A stretch of DNA of 64,000 bases from CAZHVS01 sp964536015 (GTDB lineage: Bacteria; Bacteroidota; Ignavibacteria; Ignavibacteriales; Ignavibacteriaceae), in the NCBI GenBank assembly GCA_964536015.1, contig CAZHVS010000001.1, forward strand, positions 186,001-250,000, given 5' to 3'. Shown here one piece after another: positions 35,501 to 44,964 of the stretch. The notes under the pieces were generated by a model that saw only the letters and a list, made by a program, of their open reading frames with translations, made no database searches and was not told the origin of the DNA. The translations under genes were made by a program, and so were the position numbers. Positions within the stretch are counted from its first letter, which is position 1; each line of letters starts with the position of its first letter.

Positions 35501-38500
35501 AAAATACATTATCAGTTGTGTCGCCGACATTTACATCAGCAGTATCTAAAAGTCGTACTCTGCATTGAGGAGATTGAACCGCAGGAACTAACCAGTTGAA
35601 GCTTCCAGTACCTGACGGGGTAGCTGAAGTTATTATACTCCAAGTTGTTCCGTTATTGGTTGTTAATTCAAGTCTCAAATGTGATAAAAGAAGTTCAATA
35701 TTTTCCTCGTCTTTTGTTGGAAGAGCATTTTCATTTTCTTTATTATCTGTAAAAGCAGGAGTTATTGACCACGTTATTTGTTTTGTACTTTGTCCTTGCC
35801 AGTTTTCACCTCCATTAGGAGAAGTAACAATTATCTTTGAAATTGTAAATATATAATTGCTCGTATCAGAAAGTGAAGTATTTCCAACTTCATAAATTCT
35901 AACTTTTGCAGATAAAGTTGGAGTATTAGGTATTCGCCATGAATAACTTCCGTTTAATGAATTTATGTTCGTTGCAATTGTAATCCAGTTAGTCCCATTA
36001 TTAGTGGTGTATTCAATATTAATATTATTAACTACTAATGAAGTCCACATTATATTTTGATAGGAACCATAGAACCAATTTTCACCACCATTTGGCGAAG
36101 TAAGAACTAGTGATGGATAAACTATATTAAAAGTCGTATCACTTATATCCCAGTATGAGGAATTGTAGGCATCAGAAATTTTTATTTTGCAATTTCCACT
36201 TGGTGTTGCTGGTATAGTCCATAAATAAGATTCTGAAGAAGCAATGACAGAATCTTGAATAATAACCCAGTTTGTTCCTCCATTGGTTGAATATTCTATT
36301 TTTACTTTGTTAACATTTACACTTGTCCAGGTAATGTTTTGTGTTGTTCCAATTCTCCAATATTCACCGCCATTCGGTGAAGTTACTGTTACTCCAGATG
36401 AATAGATAGAAAAAGTTCCATCACTCGTATCACCATAAGCAGGTTGCGATTTAAATAATACTCTGACTTTACATTGATTAGATATTGTTGATGGAACAGT
36501 CCAATTAAATTGCTTCATAGATGAGTCTATTTCACTTGCTATATTCATCCAGTTTGCTCCATTGTCCGTGCTGTAATCGATACGAACAGTATCAACATAC
36601 GTGCTGTTCCACCTGATAGTATGTATGCTGTTTGCCTGCCAGTTTTCGTCCCCATTTGGAGAAGTTACAGTTATAGAAGGTTTGTAAATTGTAAATACAT
36701 TATCGCTTGTATCGCCATATGTGGGAGTTGATAATCTTATTAATCTAACTCTGCATTGATTTGCTGGAGTATTTGGAACTATCCATTGATATAAAAGAGA
36801 ACTTGCCTGGACATAGGGCGAGATGTTAATCCAGCTTATTCCATTGTTAGTTGTGTAATCAATTTTTATAGAATCCATGTTAGATTGTGTCCAGGTAATA
36901 TTATATTGTTTTCCTTCTTGCCAGTATTCTCCACCATTTGGTAGTGTTAAAGTAATTGATGGTTTGAAAATTGTAAATACACTGTTACTTGTATCTCCAA
37001 CAGATAAATCATTTGTTCTTAAAATTCTTATTTTACATTGAGTTGATAATGTGAATGGCAACAACCAGTTATATGAATTTCCTGAAGTTGGATATGAGTT
37101 TACAATATTACTCCAATTTATTCCATTATTTGTCGAGTAATCAATTCTAACCGAATCTACATAATTCTGTGTCCAAGTGATGCTATGTTGGGTTCCGGCT
37201 TCCCATTGTTCTCCGCCATTAGGCGAAGTTAAAGTTATAGAAGATTTATAAATTGTGAAGAATGTATCACTTATATCATAGAAATTTAATTCGTTATATG
37301 CATCAGCTACCTTAATACGACATTGAGTGCTTGGATTATTTGGTATAGTCCAATTATAAATTCCTGTAGAAGCATCTGTGCTATCTACAATAGTTGTGTA
37401 AACTGAACTGTTATTTGTTGAGTAGGATATTTTTACCTTTGATGTATTAGTAGCATTCCAGGTAATATTATATGGTTTCCCTATTTCCAAAAGTTCACCA
37501 CCGTTTGGTGATGTAACCAATATACTTGAATTATATATTGTAAATACATTATCACTTATATCAGAAACAGAAGCATCAGAAACATCAGTAATTTTTATCC
37601 TGCAGTTTGCTGATGATACATTGGGAGTGAACCAATTGTAACTTCCCGATGCAACCGGAGTTGAATCAACAATTGTATTCCAGTTTAATCCATTGTTTGA
37701 TGAAAATTCAATTCTAATATAGGAAATAAGATCTGGACTATTGTTCTCTGATAAAGTTAAGACATTCCAATTAATGCTTTTATTACTTTTAGCCTGCCAT
37801 GATTCACCTCCATTTGGAGATAATACTTTCAGTCCTGATTTAACATTTATTGTTATTGGTCTTCGCTCAAGTGTTAAAGCAGTCGCTACAGTGTTTGTGA
37901 TTTTGCATGTGTACACACCCGCATTCGGAAGAGTTAAATTCGAGATAGTATAATTGCTGTCAGTTGCTGAAGGAATTATTACTCCATTTCTATACCATTG
38001 ATATTTGTTGTTTACTCCACCGACTTTGGATTTTAATGTATAACTTGTCCCAGCAATTAATGTTGTATCATACGATGTTAATACGCTATCCTGCGGTGAA
38101 TAAATATACGAAGTACTTGCAACTCCAACATTTGATTCTATATCTTCAAAAGTAAATTTGTTGTTATAAATATAAAGATCAACTAACGAAGTAAGCGAAG
38201 TTACAGAAGGGAAATCATAAAATTTATTATTATTAACTTTAATAGTTTTTAATAGAGCTAAATTATTTAATTGTGTTGGTACAATTCCATCAAAATTATT
38301 GGAACTTATATCAAAATGAATCAGTTGTCTTAAGCTATCAATTTGAATTGGGATTCCACCGCTTAATTGATTTGAGCCAATCCACAACTCTTTCAATTTT
38401 TTCAAATTACCAATTTGTATCTGTATAGTGCCTGTTAATTGGTTGTTAGCTAATGATATAGTCTCAAGGTTAGTCAAATTCCAGATAGAAGAAGGGATTG

Positions 38501-41500
38501 CTCCGGTTAATTGATTTGAAGATAAGTACAAATCTTTTAACTGACTCAAATTTCCGAACTCGGTGGGAATACTACCAGTGAAATTATTATTCGAAAGATA
38601 CAGGGATCCCAATGCAAGAAGATTACCCCATAACGGTGAAATTGAACCTGAAAGTTGGTTATTTTGAACATCTATAACTTTTAAATTATTAAGATTAAAA
38701 AACGTTGAAGGGAAATTCCCCGTTAATTGATTTGAGCAAAGGATAAGATTTCTTAAATTTATTAAATTTCCAATTTGATTTGATATTGTGCCAGTTAATT
38801 GATTATATCCAAGTTCAATGGTTTCTAAATTTGTCAAATTATAAAGTGATAAAGGAATTGAACCTGAAAGTTGATTTTCATACAAACTTAAAGTATTTAG
38901 GTTAACCAAATTTCCAATTTGTCCCGGAATAGTATCAGAAATACTATTTTCTCTTAACAGTAATTGCTGCAATTGAGTTAGGTTACCAATTTCTGCTGGT
39001 AATTTTCCTAATAAATTATTTTGATGAAGATCAATTGCAGTCACTCTGTTACTGCTTGTTGTAATTCCGTACCAGCTTGATAATGGTAAATTAGAATTCC
39101 AGTTTGCACTGTTAGTCCAGCCTGCACCATTGGTTGCTGTATAAAGAGCTTTCAATGCTTCTCTATCTGGCTCGAGAATAGTAAATACTGCATCACTTGA
39201 ATCAGCGATTGATCCGTCAGTAATATCTGTAATTTTTATTTTACAATTTGTAGATGCAGTGTAAGGAATAGTCCAATTGTAAGAACCAGTTGCTGCATAT
39301 ACTTTTGAAGCAATATTGATATAAGTTGAACCGCCATTAATTGAATATTCAATTTTAATTGTATCAACTGAACCAGCAGTCCAAGTTATATTGCGATTTG
39401 TTTCAGTATTCCAAATTTCTCCTCCATTTGGTGATACAACGGTAATTTTTACAATTGTGAAATTATTATCAGACGTGTCATAGATTGAAGAATTATTTTT
39501 ATCAGATATTTTAATTTTACAATTACTGGATGTTTGGTCTGGAATTGTCCAGCTTAAAGGAGTTGAAGAAGCTGCAACAGAATTAAATATTGTAGACCAG
39601 GTAAGACCTCCGTTTGAAGTAAACTCTATCTTTACTGAATCTATATCTTGTGAATTCCAGGAAATGTTGTAAGACTTTCCCACCTGCCATTTCTCTCCAC
39701 CGTTTGGGGATATGACTGTAACCGTCGGTTGAAGTATTGAGAAATTACTATCAGAAGTATCACCAACGCTCGCATCATTTATACTGATAATTCTAACTTT
39801 ACACTGTGAGGATCTGAGATTAGGAATATTCCAGTTAAAAGTACCTCCTCTTGCAGTGTTCGTAATGTTTATCCAGTTAGTTCCCCCATTGGTTGAAAAA
39901 TCAATCTTAACTGTATCAACATATTCGTTTGTCCAAATAATATTAGTATTAGAAGAAGCATATAGTTTTTCACCACCATTTGGAGAGGTGACCTTAATTG
40001 TTTTCTTTCCAATTGAAAATACACTATGACTCGAATCTTTAATTGAAGAATCATAGTAATCTGATATTCTTACAAGACAAGAAGTCGAAGGAGTATTTGG
40101 AATAGTCCACGGATATACTTTCAAACTTGATGCGACTGAATTCGCTATTGTTGTCCAGGTTGAACCATTATTGGTAGAGTACTCAAGGTTAATTAGGGAG
40201 ACATCTGTACTTGTCCATTTTATTGTATCAACTTTCCCAATAAATAAAGTGTCTCCACCTTTGGGTCTGTTTAAAGTCAAAACAGGATAAAGAGGAAAGA
40301 GATTAAATTTTGAAACATTATATCCGTTATTATTTGTTGTTAATCTTAAATAAAATTGTGTTGCAGATAACAGTGTTGATAAATCAAGTGTAATCGGATT
40401 GCTAAATCCGCAAACGGATACTATAGGATTTGATAATTTTAATGTACCGGATAAGGATGAATCGGTTCCGGGAATAATATAAAGATTCAACTCTGCACCA
40501 CTATTATTTCCACCTGATTCATAATGTGTAAATCCAATCTTTTTTGAAGAAGGAACAAATATTGGTCCCCAGGTCAAATCAAAATCATTAGTCCCGACTT
40601 CACAACTTGTAATGCTTGAACTTGTATTTTGTTTTGCTGTATAAACTGGATTAATGTTCCAGTAATTATCACTTAAAGTTCCAAGTAACTCTATGTTGAT
40701 TGAATCCTTAGTAGAGATGGTAAAAGTTGTTTCTGAGGTATCTCCTTCAGCGCCTCCATTAGCTAAAACTCTGATTTTGCATTTGTTAGATGACAAAGAT
40801 GGAATAATCCAGTTATAAGAACTGTTTGCAGCGACTCCTGATTGAATAACATTCCAAGTCATGCCATTATCAATAGTATACTCTATATCAACTCCAGTAG
40901 TAAAATTGTTAAGAGCCCGCCATTTAATTTCATAGATATCTCCGGAACGAAGATATTCTCCTCCATTAAGAGTTTTAAGCGAGAGAAGAGGGACCAAACT
41001 ACTTAGTGACCTTTGATACATACCCTGGTAATTTGTTCCAACAAAAAGTTCATAATCATCTGTTACTTCAACAGAACTTACTTTAGTTCCTAAAAAATTA
41101 CTTGTGTACCAAGATGTACCTTTATCTGTAGAGACGAAAAAATTATCATAGTTTCCTGCATAAAGGTTAATACTATCACAAAAGAGAACGGCATCAGTTC
41201 CATTGGTTACAATCGTACTAGAAACTACAACCCAATTCGCTCCGTAATTTGTTGACTTAAATATACCATCATCAGTAAATGCAAAAATTGTTTTATCAAG
41301 ATATGCCAGACTTCTAACATTTAAACTTGTCAATCCCGAATTTGATGCGAAGTAACTAACACCATTATTTGTTGAAATAAAAACTCCTTCACTAATTGTT
41401 CCAATCATTACTTTATCTTTATAAGATATAATTGAGGATATTGGACTGCTGCAAGGTTTTGGATTTGTAGGCCAGCTTAATCCGTTATCAGACGTTCTAT

Positions 41501-42740
41501 ATACATAACCATAATAATCACCCGCAAAAAGGAAATCATTTTTTTGCCCAAATGCAGTAATTGAATTTGATATCGTACTGCCATTTCTAGCAGTCCAGTT
41601 GGCACCATCATCAGTTGTTGCAAATACACCTTCACTTGTACCGGCAAATAATATTGAATTCTTTGTAGTTAGACAATTAATATATTTACTATTTAGTCCA
41701 TTGTTTGCTTTTGACCAGTTATTTCCATTATCACTTGAAAGAAAAATTCCTGCTCCATCAGTCCCTGTAAAAAGCTTATTGTTAAGTTCCTTTATGGTTT
41801 TAAAAGCGAGACCTTCAATTCCATTTGCAAAAGAAGACCAGGAATCTCCATAATCTGTAGTTCTTAATATGCCTTCGTTTGTCCCTGCATAAACAGCAGA
41901 ACCACCACTTAATTGTATTAAACTATAAATGTTCTTATCTGTATTTGTTCCATTTACCGAAGTCCAACCGGAACTTATTGGTTCACTTGATTTGTAAATT
42001 CCATTTGAATTTGTTCCAATAATAGTAACTCCTGCAAAGTTTATTACAGATTTTACATTAAGGTCGGTTAAACTTCCATTAGCTTGAGTCCAACTAGATC
42101 CATAATTAGTTGACTGATAATAACCCATTGTTGACGTACCAGCATAAAGGTTTGCACCAGAGACATAAACACAATTTACAGTTAAACCAGTCAAACCAAG
42201 AATTGACCATGTTATTCCATTATCCGTTGTACGATAAAGTCCATCGCTTGCTGCGGCATAAAAGTTCGGAGAGTAGTAAGTAATTGCATTAATCGTTTTT
42301 CCTGAAATACTTGCAGAGCTCCATGTAGTTCCTCCGTTAGTCGATTTGTAAATCCCAGTGCCTAAACCTGCAAAAAGAATAGAATCATTGCCTCCTATTG
42401 CACGAACAGTTTGACCAACAAAAGCAATTTGTACCCAATTTGTACCATTATTAGTAGAACTAAAAATTCCGCTTTGAGTACCAGCATAAACTATATTGGT
42501 GTTCGCAAATAAAGATACAGGTACTGAGGTCAATCCAGTACTATAATGCTGCCAGGAAGTTCCACCAGAATTTCTATAGATACCGTGATTTTGAGTTGCA
42601 ACAAAAATATATGAAGTCCCTTTTGTAGTTAATGCATTTACTCTTCCTCCAAATGGACCATTAGTGACTTTCGACCATTGTGCGGAAACATTAATTACTA
42701 ATAATGAAATCAACAATAAAAAAGTAAATTTTTTTTTCAT
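32526..42740 (-). CDS. Giant type IX-secreted modular surface protein (3404 residues)
   Basis: Signal peptide 1-20. Residues ~20-585: Ycf48/BNR-like propeller blades ('STNNGTNW', 'IYKSTNGG'). From ~588 on, about 20 modules of ~90 residues, each with 'SPNGGExW', 'NITWTS', 'VKIEYSTNNGxNW', 'YNWTIPNTPSxxCKIKI' and 'DTSDxxFTI', an Ig/fibronectin-like beta-sandwich type. They are interrupted at ~1190-1535 by a plant-type leucine-rich repeat block ('NLxxLxxLxLxxNxLxGxIP') and at ~1545-1640 by an Ig-like domain ('YQWYRNG'). The last ~92 residues are a T9SS sorting domain ('LSQNYPNPFNPTTSFNYSL' to 'KKIMLLK'). AGGTTAAAG precedes the start. The likely role is adhesion or binding of polymers outside the cell. 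Confidence 0.93.
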   Translation of the reverse strand: MKKKFTFLLLISLLVINVSAQWSKVTNGPFGGRVNALTTKGTSYIFVATQNHGIYRNSGGTSWQHYSTGLTSVPVSLFANTNIVYAGTQSGIFSSTNNGTNWVQIAFVGQTVRAIGGNDSILFAGLGTGIYKSTNGGTTWSSASISGKTINAITYYSPNFYAAASDGLYRTTDNGITWSILGLTGLTVNCVYVSGANLYAGTSTMGYYQSTNYGSSWTQANGSLTDLNVKSVINFAGVTIIGTNSNGIYKSSEPISSGWTSVNGTNTDKNIYSLIQLSGGSAVYAGTNEGILRTTDYGDSWSSFANGIEGLAFKTIKELNNKLFTGTDGAGIFLSSDNGNNWSKANNGLNSKYINCLTTKNSILFAGTSEGVFATTDDGANWTARNGSTISNSITAFGQKNDFLFAGDYYGYVYRTSDNGLSWPTNPKPCSSPISSIISYKDKVMIGTISEGVFISTNNGVSYFASNSGLTSLNVRSLAYLDKTIFAFTDDGIFKSTNYGANWVVVSSTIVTNGTDAVLFCDSINLYAGNYDNFFVSTDKGTSWYTSNFLGTKVSSVEVTDDYELFVGTNYQGMYQRSLSSLVPLLSLKTLNGGEYLRSGDIYEIKWRALNNFTTGVDIEYTIDNGMTWNVIQSGVAANSSYNWIIPSLSSNKCKIRVLANGGAEGDTSETTFTISTKDSINIELLGTLSDNYWNINPVYTAKQNTSSSITSCEVGTNDFDLTWGPIFVPSSKKIGFTHYESGGNNSGAELNLYIIPGTDSSLSGTLKLSNPIVSVCGFSNPITLDLSTLLSATQFYLRLTTNNNGYNVSKFNLFPLYPVLTLNRPKGGDTLFIGKVDTIKWTSTDVSLINLEYSTNNGSTWTTIANSVASSLKVYPWTIPNTPSTSCLVRISDYYDSSIKDSSHSVFSIGKKTIKVTSPNGGEKLYASSNTNIIWTNEYVDTVKIDFSTNGGTNWINITNTARGGTFNWNIPNLRSSQCKVRIISINDASVGDTSDSNFSILQPTVTVISPNGGEKWQVGKSYNISWNSQDIDSVKIEFTSNGGLTWSTIFNSVAASSTPLSWTIPDQTSSNCKIKISDKNNSSIYDTSDNNFTIVKITVVSPNGGEIWNTETNRNITWTAGSVDTIKIEYSINGGSTYINIASKVYAATGSYNWTIPYTASTNCKIKITDITDGSIADSSDAVFTILEPDREALKALYTATNGAGWTNSANWNSNLPLSSWYGITTSSNRVTAIDLHQNNLLGKLPAEIGNLTQLQQLLLRENSISDTIPGQIGNLVNLNTLSLYENQLSGSIPLSLYNLTNLETIELGYNQLTGTISNQIGNLINLRNLILCSNQLTGNFPSTFFNLNNLKVIDVQNNQLSGSISPLWGNLLALGSLYLSNNNFTGSIPTEFGNLSQLKDLYLSSNQLTGAIPSSIWNLTNLETISLANNQLTGTIQIQIGNLKKLKELWIGSNQLSGGIPIQIDSLRQLIHFDISSNNFDGIVPTQLNNLALLKTIKVNNNKFYDFPSVTSLTSLVDLYIYNNKFTFEDIESNVGVASTSYIYSPQDSVLTSYDTTLIAGTSYTLKSKVGGVNNKYQWYRNGVIIPSATDSNYTISNLTLPNAGVYTCKITNTVATALTLERRPITINVKSGLKVLSPNGGESWQAKSNKSINWNVLTLSENNSPDLISYIRIEFSSNNGLNWNTIVDSTPVASGSYNWFTPNVSSANCRIKITDVSDASVSDISDNVFTIYNSSILVTSPNGGELLEIGKPYNITWNATNTSKVKISYSTNNSSVYTTIVDSTDASTGIYNWTIPNNPSTQCRIKVADAYNELNFYDISDTFFTIYKSSITLTSPNGGEQWEAGTQHSITWTQNYVDSVRIDYSTNNGINWSNIVNSYPTSGNSYNWLLPFTLSTQCKIRILRTNDLSVGDTSNSVFTIFKPSITLTLPNGGEYWQEGKQYNITWTQSNMDSIKIDYTTNNGISWINISPYVQASSLLYQWIVPNTPANQCRVRLIRLSTPTYGDTSDNVFTIYKPSITVTSPNGDENWQANSIHTIRWNSTYVDTVRIDYSTDNGANWMNIASEIDSSMKQFNWTVPSTISNQCKVRVLFKSQPAYGDTSDGTFSIYSSGVTVTSPNGGEYWRIGTTQNITWTSVNVNKVKIEYSTNGGTNWVIIQDSVIASSESYLWTIPATPSGNCKIKISDAYNSSYWDISDTTFNIVYPSLVLTSPNGGENWFYGSYQNIMWTSLVVNNINIEYTTNNGTNWITIATNINSLNGSYSWRIPNTPTLSAKVRIYEVGNTSLSDTSNYIFTISKIIVTSPNGGENWQGQSTKQITWSITPAFTDNKENENALPTKDEENIELLLSHLRLELTTNNGTTWSIITSATPSGTGSFNWLVPAVQSPQCRVRLLDTADVNVGDTTDNVFSIYTSTINVTSPKGGENVLVNTNYNITWTSTNVQNVKIEYSTNNGQNWLNIISLISASNGSYSWLVPNTVSNQCFVKITDITNPLITDTSNSTFSISIISVVLNSPNGGENWFAGSKKSINYTVQFANTINIEYSTNSGSTWISIATNISPATGNYLWTVPGTPTSQAKIRIYDPGNLFAGDTSNAVFTISKLILTSPNGGEIWQSSSQKNITWSTQSLEFTKTSSNNYKYEEKIDSELLLISHLRLEYTTNDGSNWNLISTAVPFSNGNYIWTIPSTPSTQCKVRIIDTSDAFVGDTSDNFFTIYQSTITVLTPNGGERWKEGSTNTIRWVSTNVQKVKIEYSTNNGSNWTTIVDSIQAGLGSTNWLVPNTPSTSCRVKITDLSLTTVNDVSDSNFTIYKPLLSLISPNGGEIWFWNTQKEIKWQSNDISKLKIELTTNDGANWVVIDSNLNGSSGKYLLTVPKYHSSLCKIKISDQETLGLFDISDLTFTIVVPTLTLNSPNGGERLKSGTAQNINWNSTDLNLINLTYSSDNGITWNKISDSLDATTGIFNWIVPSLNSRNCRIIISSTEYPFIKDTSNSIFEIYKSTIVVVSPNGNEKLIVGKQTDVSWTYSDILNVKIELSTNNGITWQNLILSVTASQLKYSWKVSNTPSVNCLVRISDALDSNAYDISDTSFTISTVLPKVNVSIYQNPAIAKYADLIVISDSLLSKAPTAKMWSSQDTIPILMTGIPNSASTYKGSLKFDTSGIFSIKVSVNTLMNVIKDTLRTFNILLAKPGILSRLSSIDSKAILQINSNSIKQELCFIADQEKNASDNVYIYTPETIFESPLQIEINYDKSQYPDPSKLFIYHLENNEWHPLRSQVFKQLGKVKCFTNSLGKFKLFLDERFNGSNLVPDEYALSQNYPNPFNPTTSFNYSLANDGHLTIIIYNILGEKVKTLFDGFELAGMYKSTWDGKDDAGLPLSTGVFFVRMITENFNQVKKIMLLK

Positions 42741-43078
42741 CTTTAACCTCGCTTGTTTGGAAGAAAAAAGGGGAGATTATCAATAGCAGCTTTATATTTA
42801 TCCATGAAATCTTTTTGAAAGATAATTATAAAAATTCTTTTACATAGAAACAACAATTTCATGAAATTTCTTTAATTATGCTGAATTAAATTAACTTGAT
42901 TTTCAATAGTTGTCAACATTTTTTTTGAATTTTAAAAGCTTTGTGAATCAAATCAATTCATTATGTATTTCCTGATCTAGGGCAATCATTTATCACCTTG
43001 TATTAAGTTTGCAACATTTTTAATTTTACTATCGTCTAATTTCTAGTTATTTAAAAATATAAACTATGAGGAAATAAA
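42741..43078. other. Divergent intergenic region between giant gene and moxR
   Basis: This 338-nt AT-rich gap holds the upstream regions of the giant gene (minus) and moxR (plus). I see no gene, RNA or clear palindrome in it. The only defined signals are the two ribosome sites, AGGTTAAAG for the giant gene and GAGGAAAT for moxR. Confidence 0.4.
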
Positions 43079-44062
43079 GTGGATATCACCGTCCTTAATG
43101 AAAAAATAAAACAAGAAAGTGCTTTTGTCGATTTGTTGATGACTGAAATCAGCAAAGTTATTGTTGGACAGAAAAATATGGTTGAAAGACTTATTGTTGG
43201 GTTATTGTCAAACGGGCATATTCTTCTTGAAGGTGTACCAGGGCTTGCAAAAACTCTTGCTATAAAAACTCTTGCATCAACAATGAAAGCAAAATTTCAG
43301 AGAATACAATTTACCCCTGATTTATTACCTGCAGATTTGATAGGAACACAGATTTTTAATCAGAGAGAAGGAAACTTTACTATTCGCAAAGGACCAATCT
43401 TTGCCAATTTTATCCTTGCAGACGAAATTAACCGTTCACCTGCAAAAGTTCAGAGTGCTTTATTAGAAGCGATGCAGGAAAGACAAGTAACAATTGGTGA
43501 ACAAACCTTCAAATTAGATGAACCATTTTTAGTCCTCGCAACTCAAAATCCAATTGAACAGGAAGGGACTTATCCACTTCCTGAAGCACAGGTGGATAGG
43601 TTTATGTTAAAAGTAAAAATTACTTATCCTTCACGTGATGAAGAATTAAAAATAATGAAACAAAATGTAGGCTCGGAAGAACCTACTGTACAACAAATTA
43701 TTACTCATCAGGATATTTTAAAGGGTAGAGAACTCGTTAAAGAAATTTATGTTGACGAGAAAATTGACCGTTACATTCTTGACATAGTTTTTGCTACAAG
43801 AACTCCAAAAGAATATAACCTTGATAAGTTGAGTGATTTAATTAGTTATGGAGCTTCTCCACGAGCTTCTATTTATCTTGCTCTGGGTGCAAGAGCTATG
43901 GCATTTTTAAGAAGAAGAGGATATGTAATTCCTGAAGATGTTAGAGCTATCGCTGCTGATGTTTTAAGGCATCGCGTTGCAGTTACTTATGAAGCCGAAG
44001 CAGAGGAAATTACTTCAGAAAACATTATTACCGAAATTCTTAATACTATTGAAGTTCCGTAA
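43079..44062 (+). CDS. moxR: MoxR-family AAA+ ATPase
   Basis: A 327-residue AAA+ protein: 'LEGVPGLAKT' (Walker A), 'FILADEINRSPAKVQSALLEAMQERQVTI' (Walker B and following) and 'LATQNPIEQEGTYPLPEAQVDRF' (sensor 1). The start is GTG at 43079, with GAGGAAAT just upstream. MoxR ATPases act with VWA-domain proteins in chaperone-like complexes. Here it heads the Bat operon, the usual arrangement in Bacteroidota, where it is proposed to help the cell cope with oxygen or envelope stress. Confidence 0.95.
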   Translation: MDITVLNEKIKQESAFVDLLMTEISKVIVGQKNMVERLIVGLLSNGHILLEGVPGLAKTLAIKTLASTMKAKFQRIQFTPDLLPADLIGTQIFNQREGNFTIRKGPIFANFILADEINRSPAKVQSALLEAMQERQVTIGEQTFKLDEPFLVLATQNPIEQEGTYPLPEAQVDRFMLKVKITYPSRDEELKIMKQNVGSEEPTVQQIITHQDILKGRELVKEIYVDEKIDRYILDIVFATRTPKEYNLDKLSDLISYGASPRASIYLALGARAMAFLRRRGYVIPEDVRAIAADVLRHRVAVTYEAEAEEITSENIITEILNTIEVP

Positions 44063-44085
44063 TAAATTATTAATGTTTTAATATA

Positions 44086-44964
44086 ATGCTTACTACAAAA
44101 GAACTTCTAAAAAAAGTCCGGCAGATTGAAATAAGAACGCGCGGACTAGTTAATCAGGTTTTTTCCGGAGAATATCATTCAGTCTTTAAGGGCAGAGGAA
44201 TGGAATTCTCTGAAGTGCGAGAATATCAGCTTGGGGATGATATTCGGAATATTGATTGGAATGTTACAGCAAGGTTTGGACATCCTTATGTAAAAATATT
44301 TGAAGAAGAAAGAGAACTTACAGTAATACTTCTCGTAGATATGAGTGGCTCTCAGTTCTTCGGTAGCAGTTTATTGACTAAACAACAAGTTGCTGCTGAA
44401 GTAAGTGCAGTTTTAGCTTTCTCCGCATTAAAAAATAACGATAAAGTTGGCTTAATCCTTTTTTCTGATAAGGTTGAGAAGTTTATTCCTCCAAGAAAAT
44501 CAAAATCCCATACATTAAGAATTATTCGTGAATTACTTTCATTTGAGCCTGTTGGTAAAGGAACAAATTTAAAAAATGCACTTGAATATCTTAATCATAC
44601 AGTTAAAAAAAGAAGTATTGTTTTTCTACTTTCTGATTTCCAAGATTCGGGTTATGAGAAAATACTCAGAATTATTGGCAAAAAGCATGATCTTGTTGGA
44701 ATTGTTATTTCGGATGAGAGAGAAAATAATATCCCCAAGTTGGGTTTGATTAATTTTATTGATCCGGAAACAGGGGAAAAATTAAGTATAGACACTTCGA
44801 ATAAAAATTTTCAGAAATTCTTTTTAAAGAAAAAAGAAGAATTTGATAACTACAGAAGACAAACTTTTATTTCAAGTCGACTTGACGTAATAAATGTAAA
44901 TACAAAAGAGACATATATTAAACCTCTCGTCAATTTTTTCAGGATGAGGGAACGTCGATGGTAA
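44086..44964 (+). CDS. DUF58-domain protein (VWA-like)
   Basis: A 292-residue soluble protein. 'GMEFSEVREYQLGDDIRNIDWNVTARFGHPYVKIFEEERE' is the DUF58 signature, and 'LLVDMSGSQ' is a VWA-type MIDAS motif. It follows moxR by 23 nt and overlaps the next gene by 7 nt. DUF58 proteins travel with MoxR and are thought to be partners or substrates of it. Confidence 0.93.
   Translation: MLTTKELLKKVRQIEIRTRGLVNQVFSGEYHSVFKGRGMEFSEVREYQLGDDIRNIDWNVTARFGHPYVKIFEEERELTVILLVDMSGSQFFGSSLLTKQQVAAEVSAVLAFSALKNNDKVGLILFSDKVEKFIPPRKSKSHTLRIIRELLSFEPVGKGTNLKNALEYLNHTVKKRSIVFLLSDFQDSGYEKILRIIGKKHDLVGIVISDERENNIPKLGLINFIDPETGEKLSIDTSNKNFQKFFLKKKEEFDNYRRQTFISSRLDVINVNTKETYIKPLVNFFRMRERRW

Noticed and set aside
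33037..41853. Open frames on the plus strand opposite the giant gene (e.g. 35596-35856 and 41599-41853)
   Set aside because: They are antisense to a repeat-rich coding frame, recur with its modules, lack ribosome sites and match no family.
32526..42740. Repeats in the giant gene as a possible CRISPR array or DNA repeat array
   Set aside because: The ~270-bp period is that of protein modules in an unbroken reading frame, with coding-type divergence between copies.
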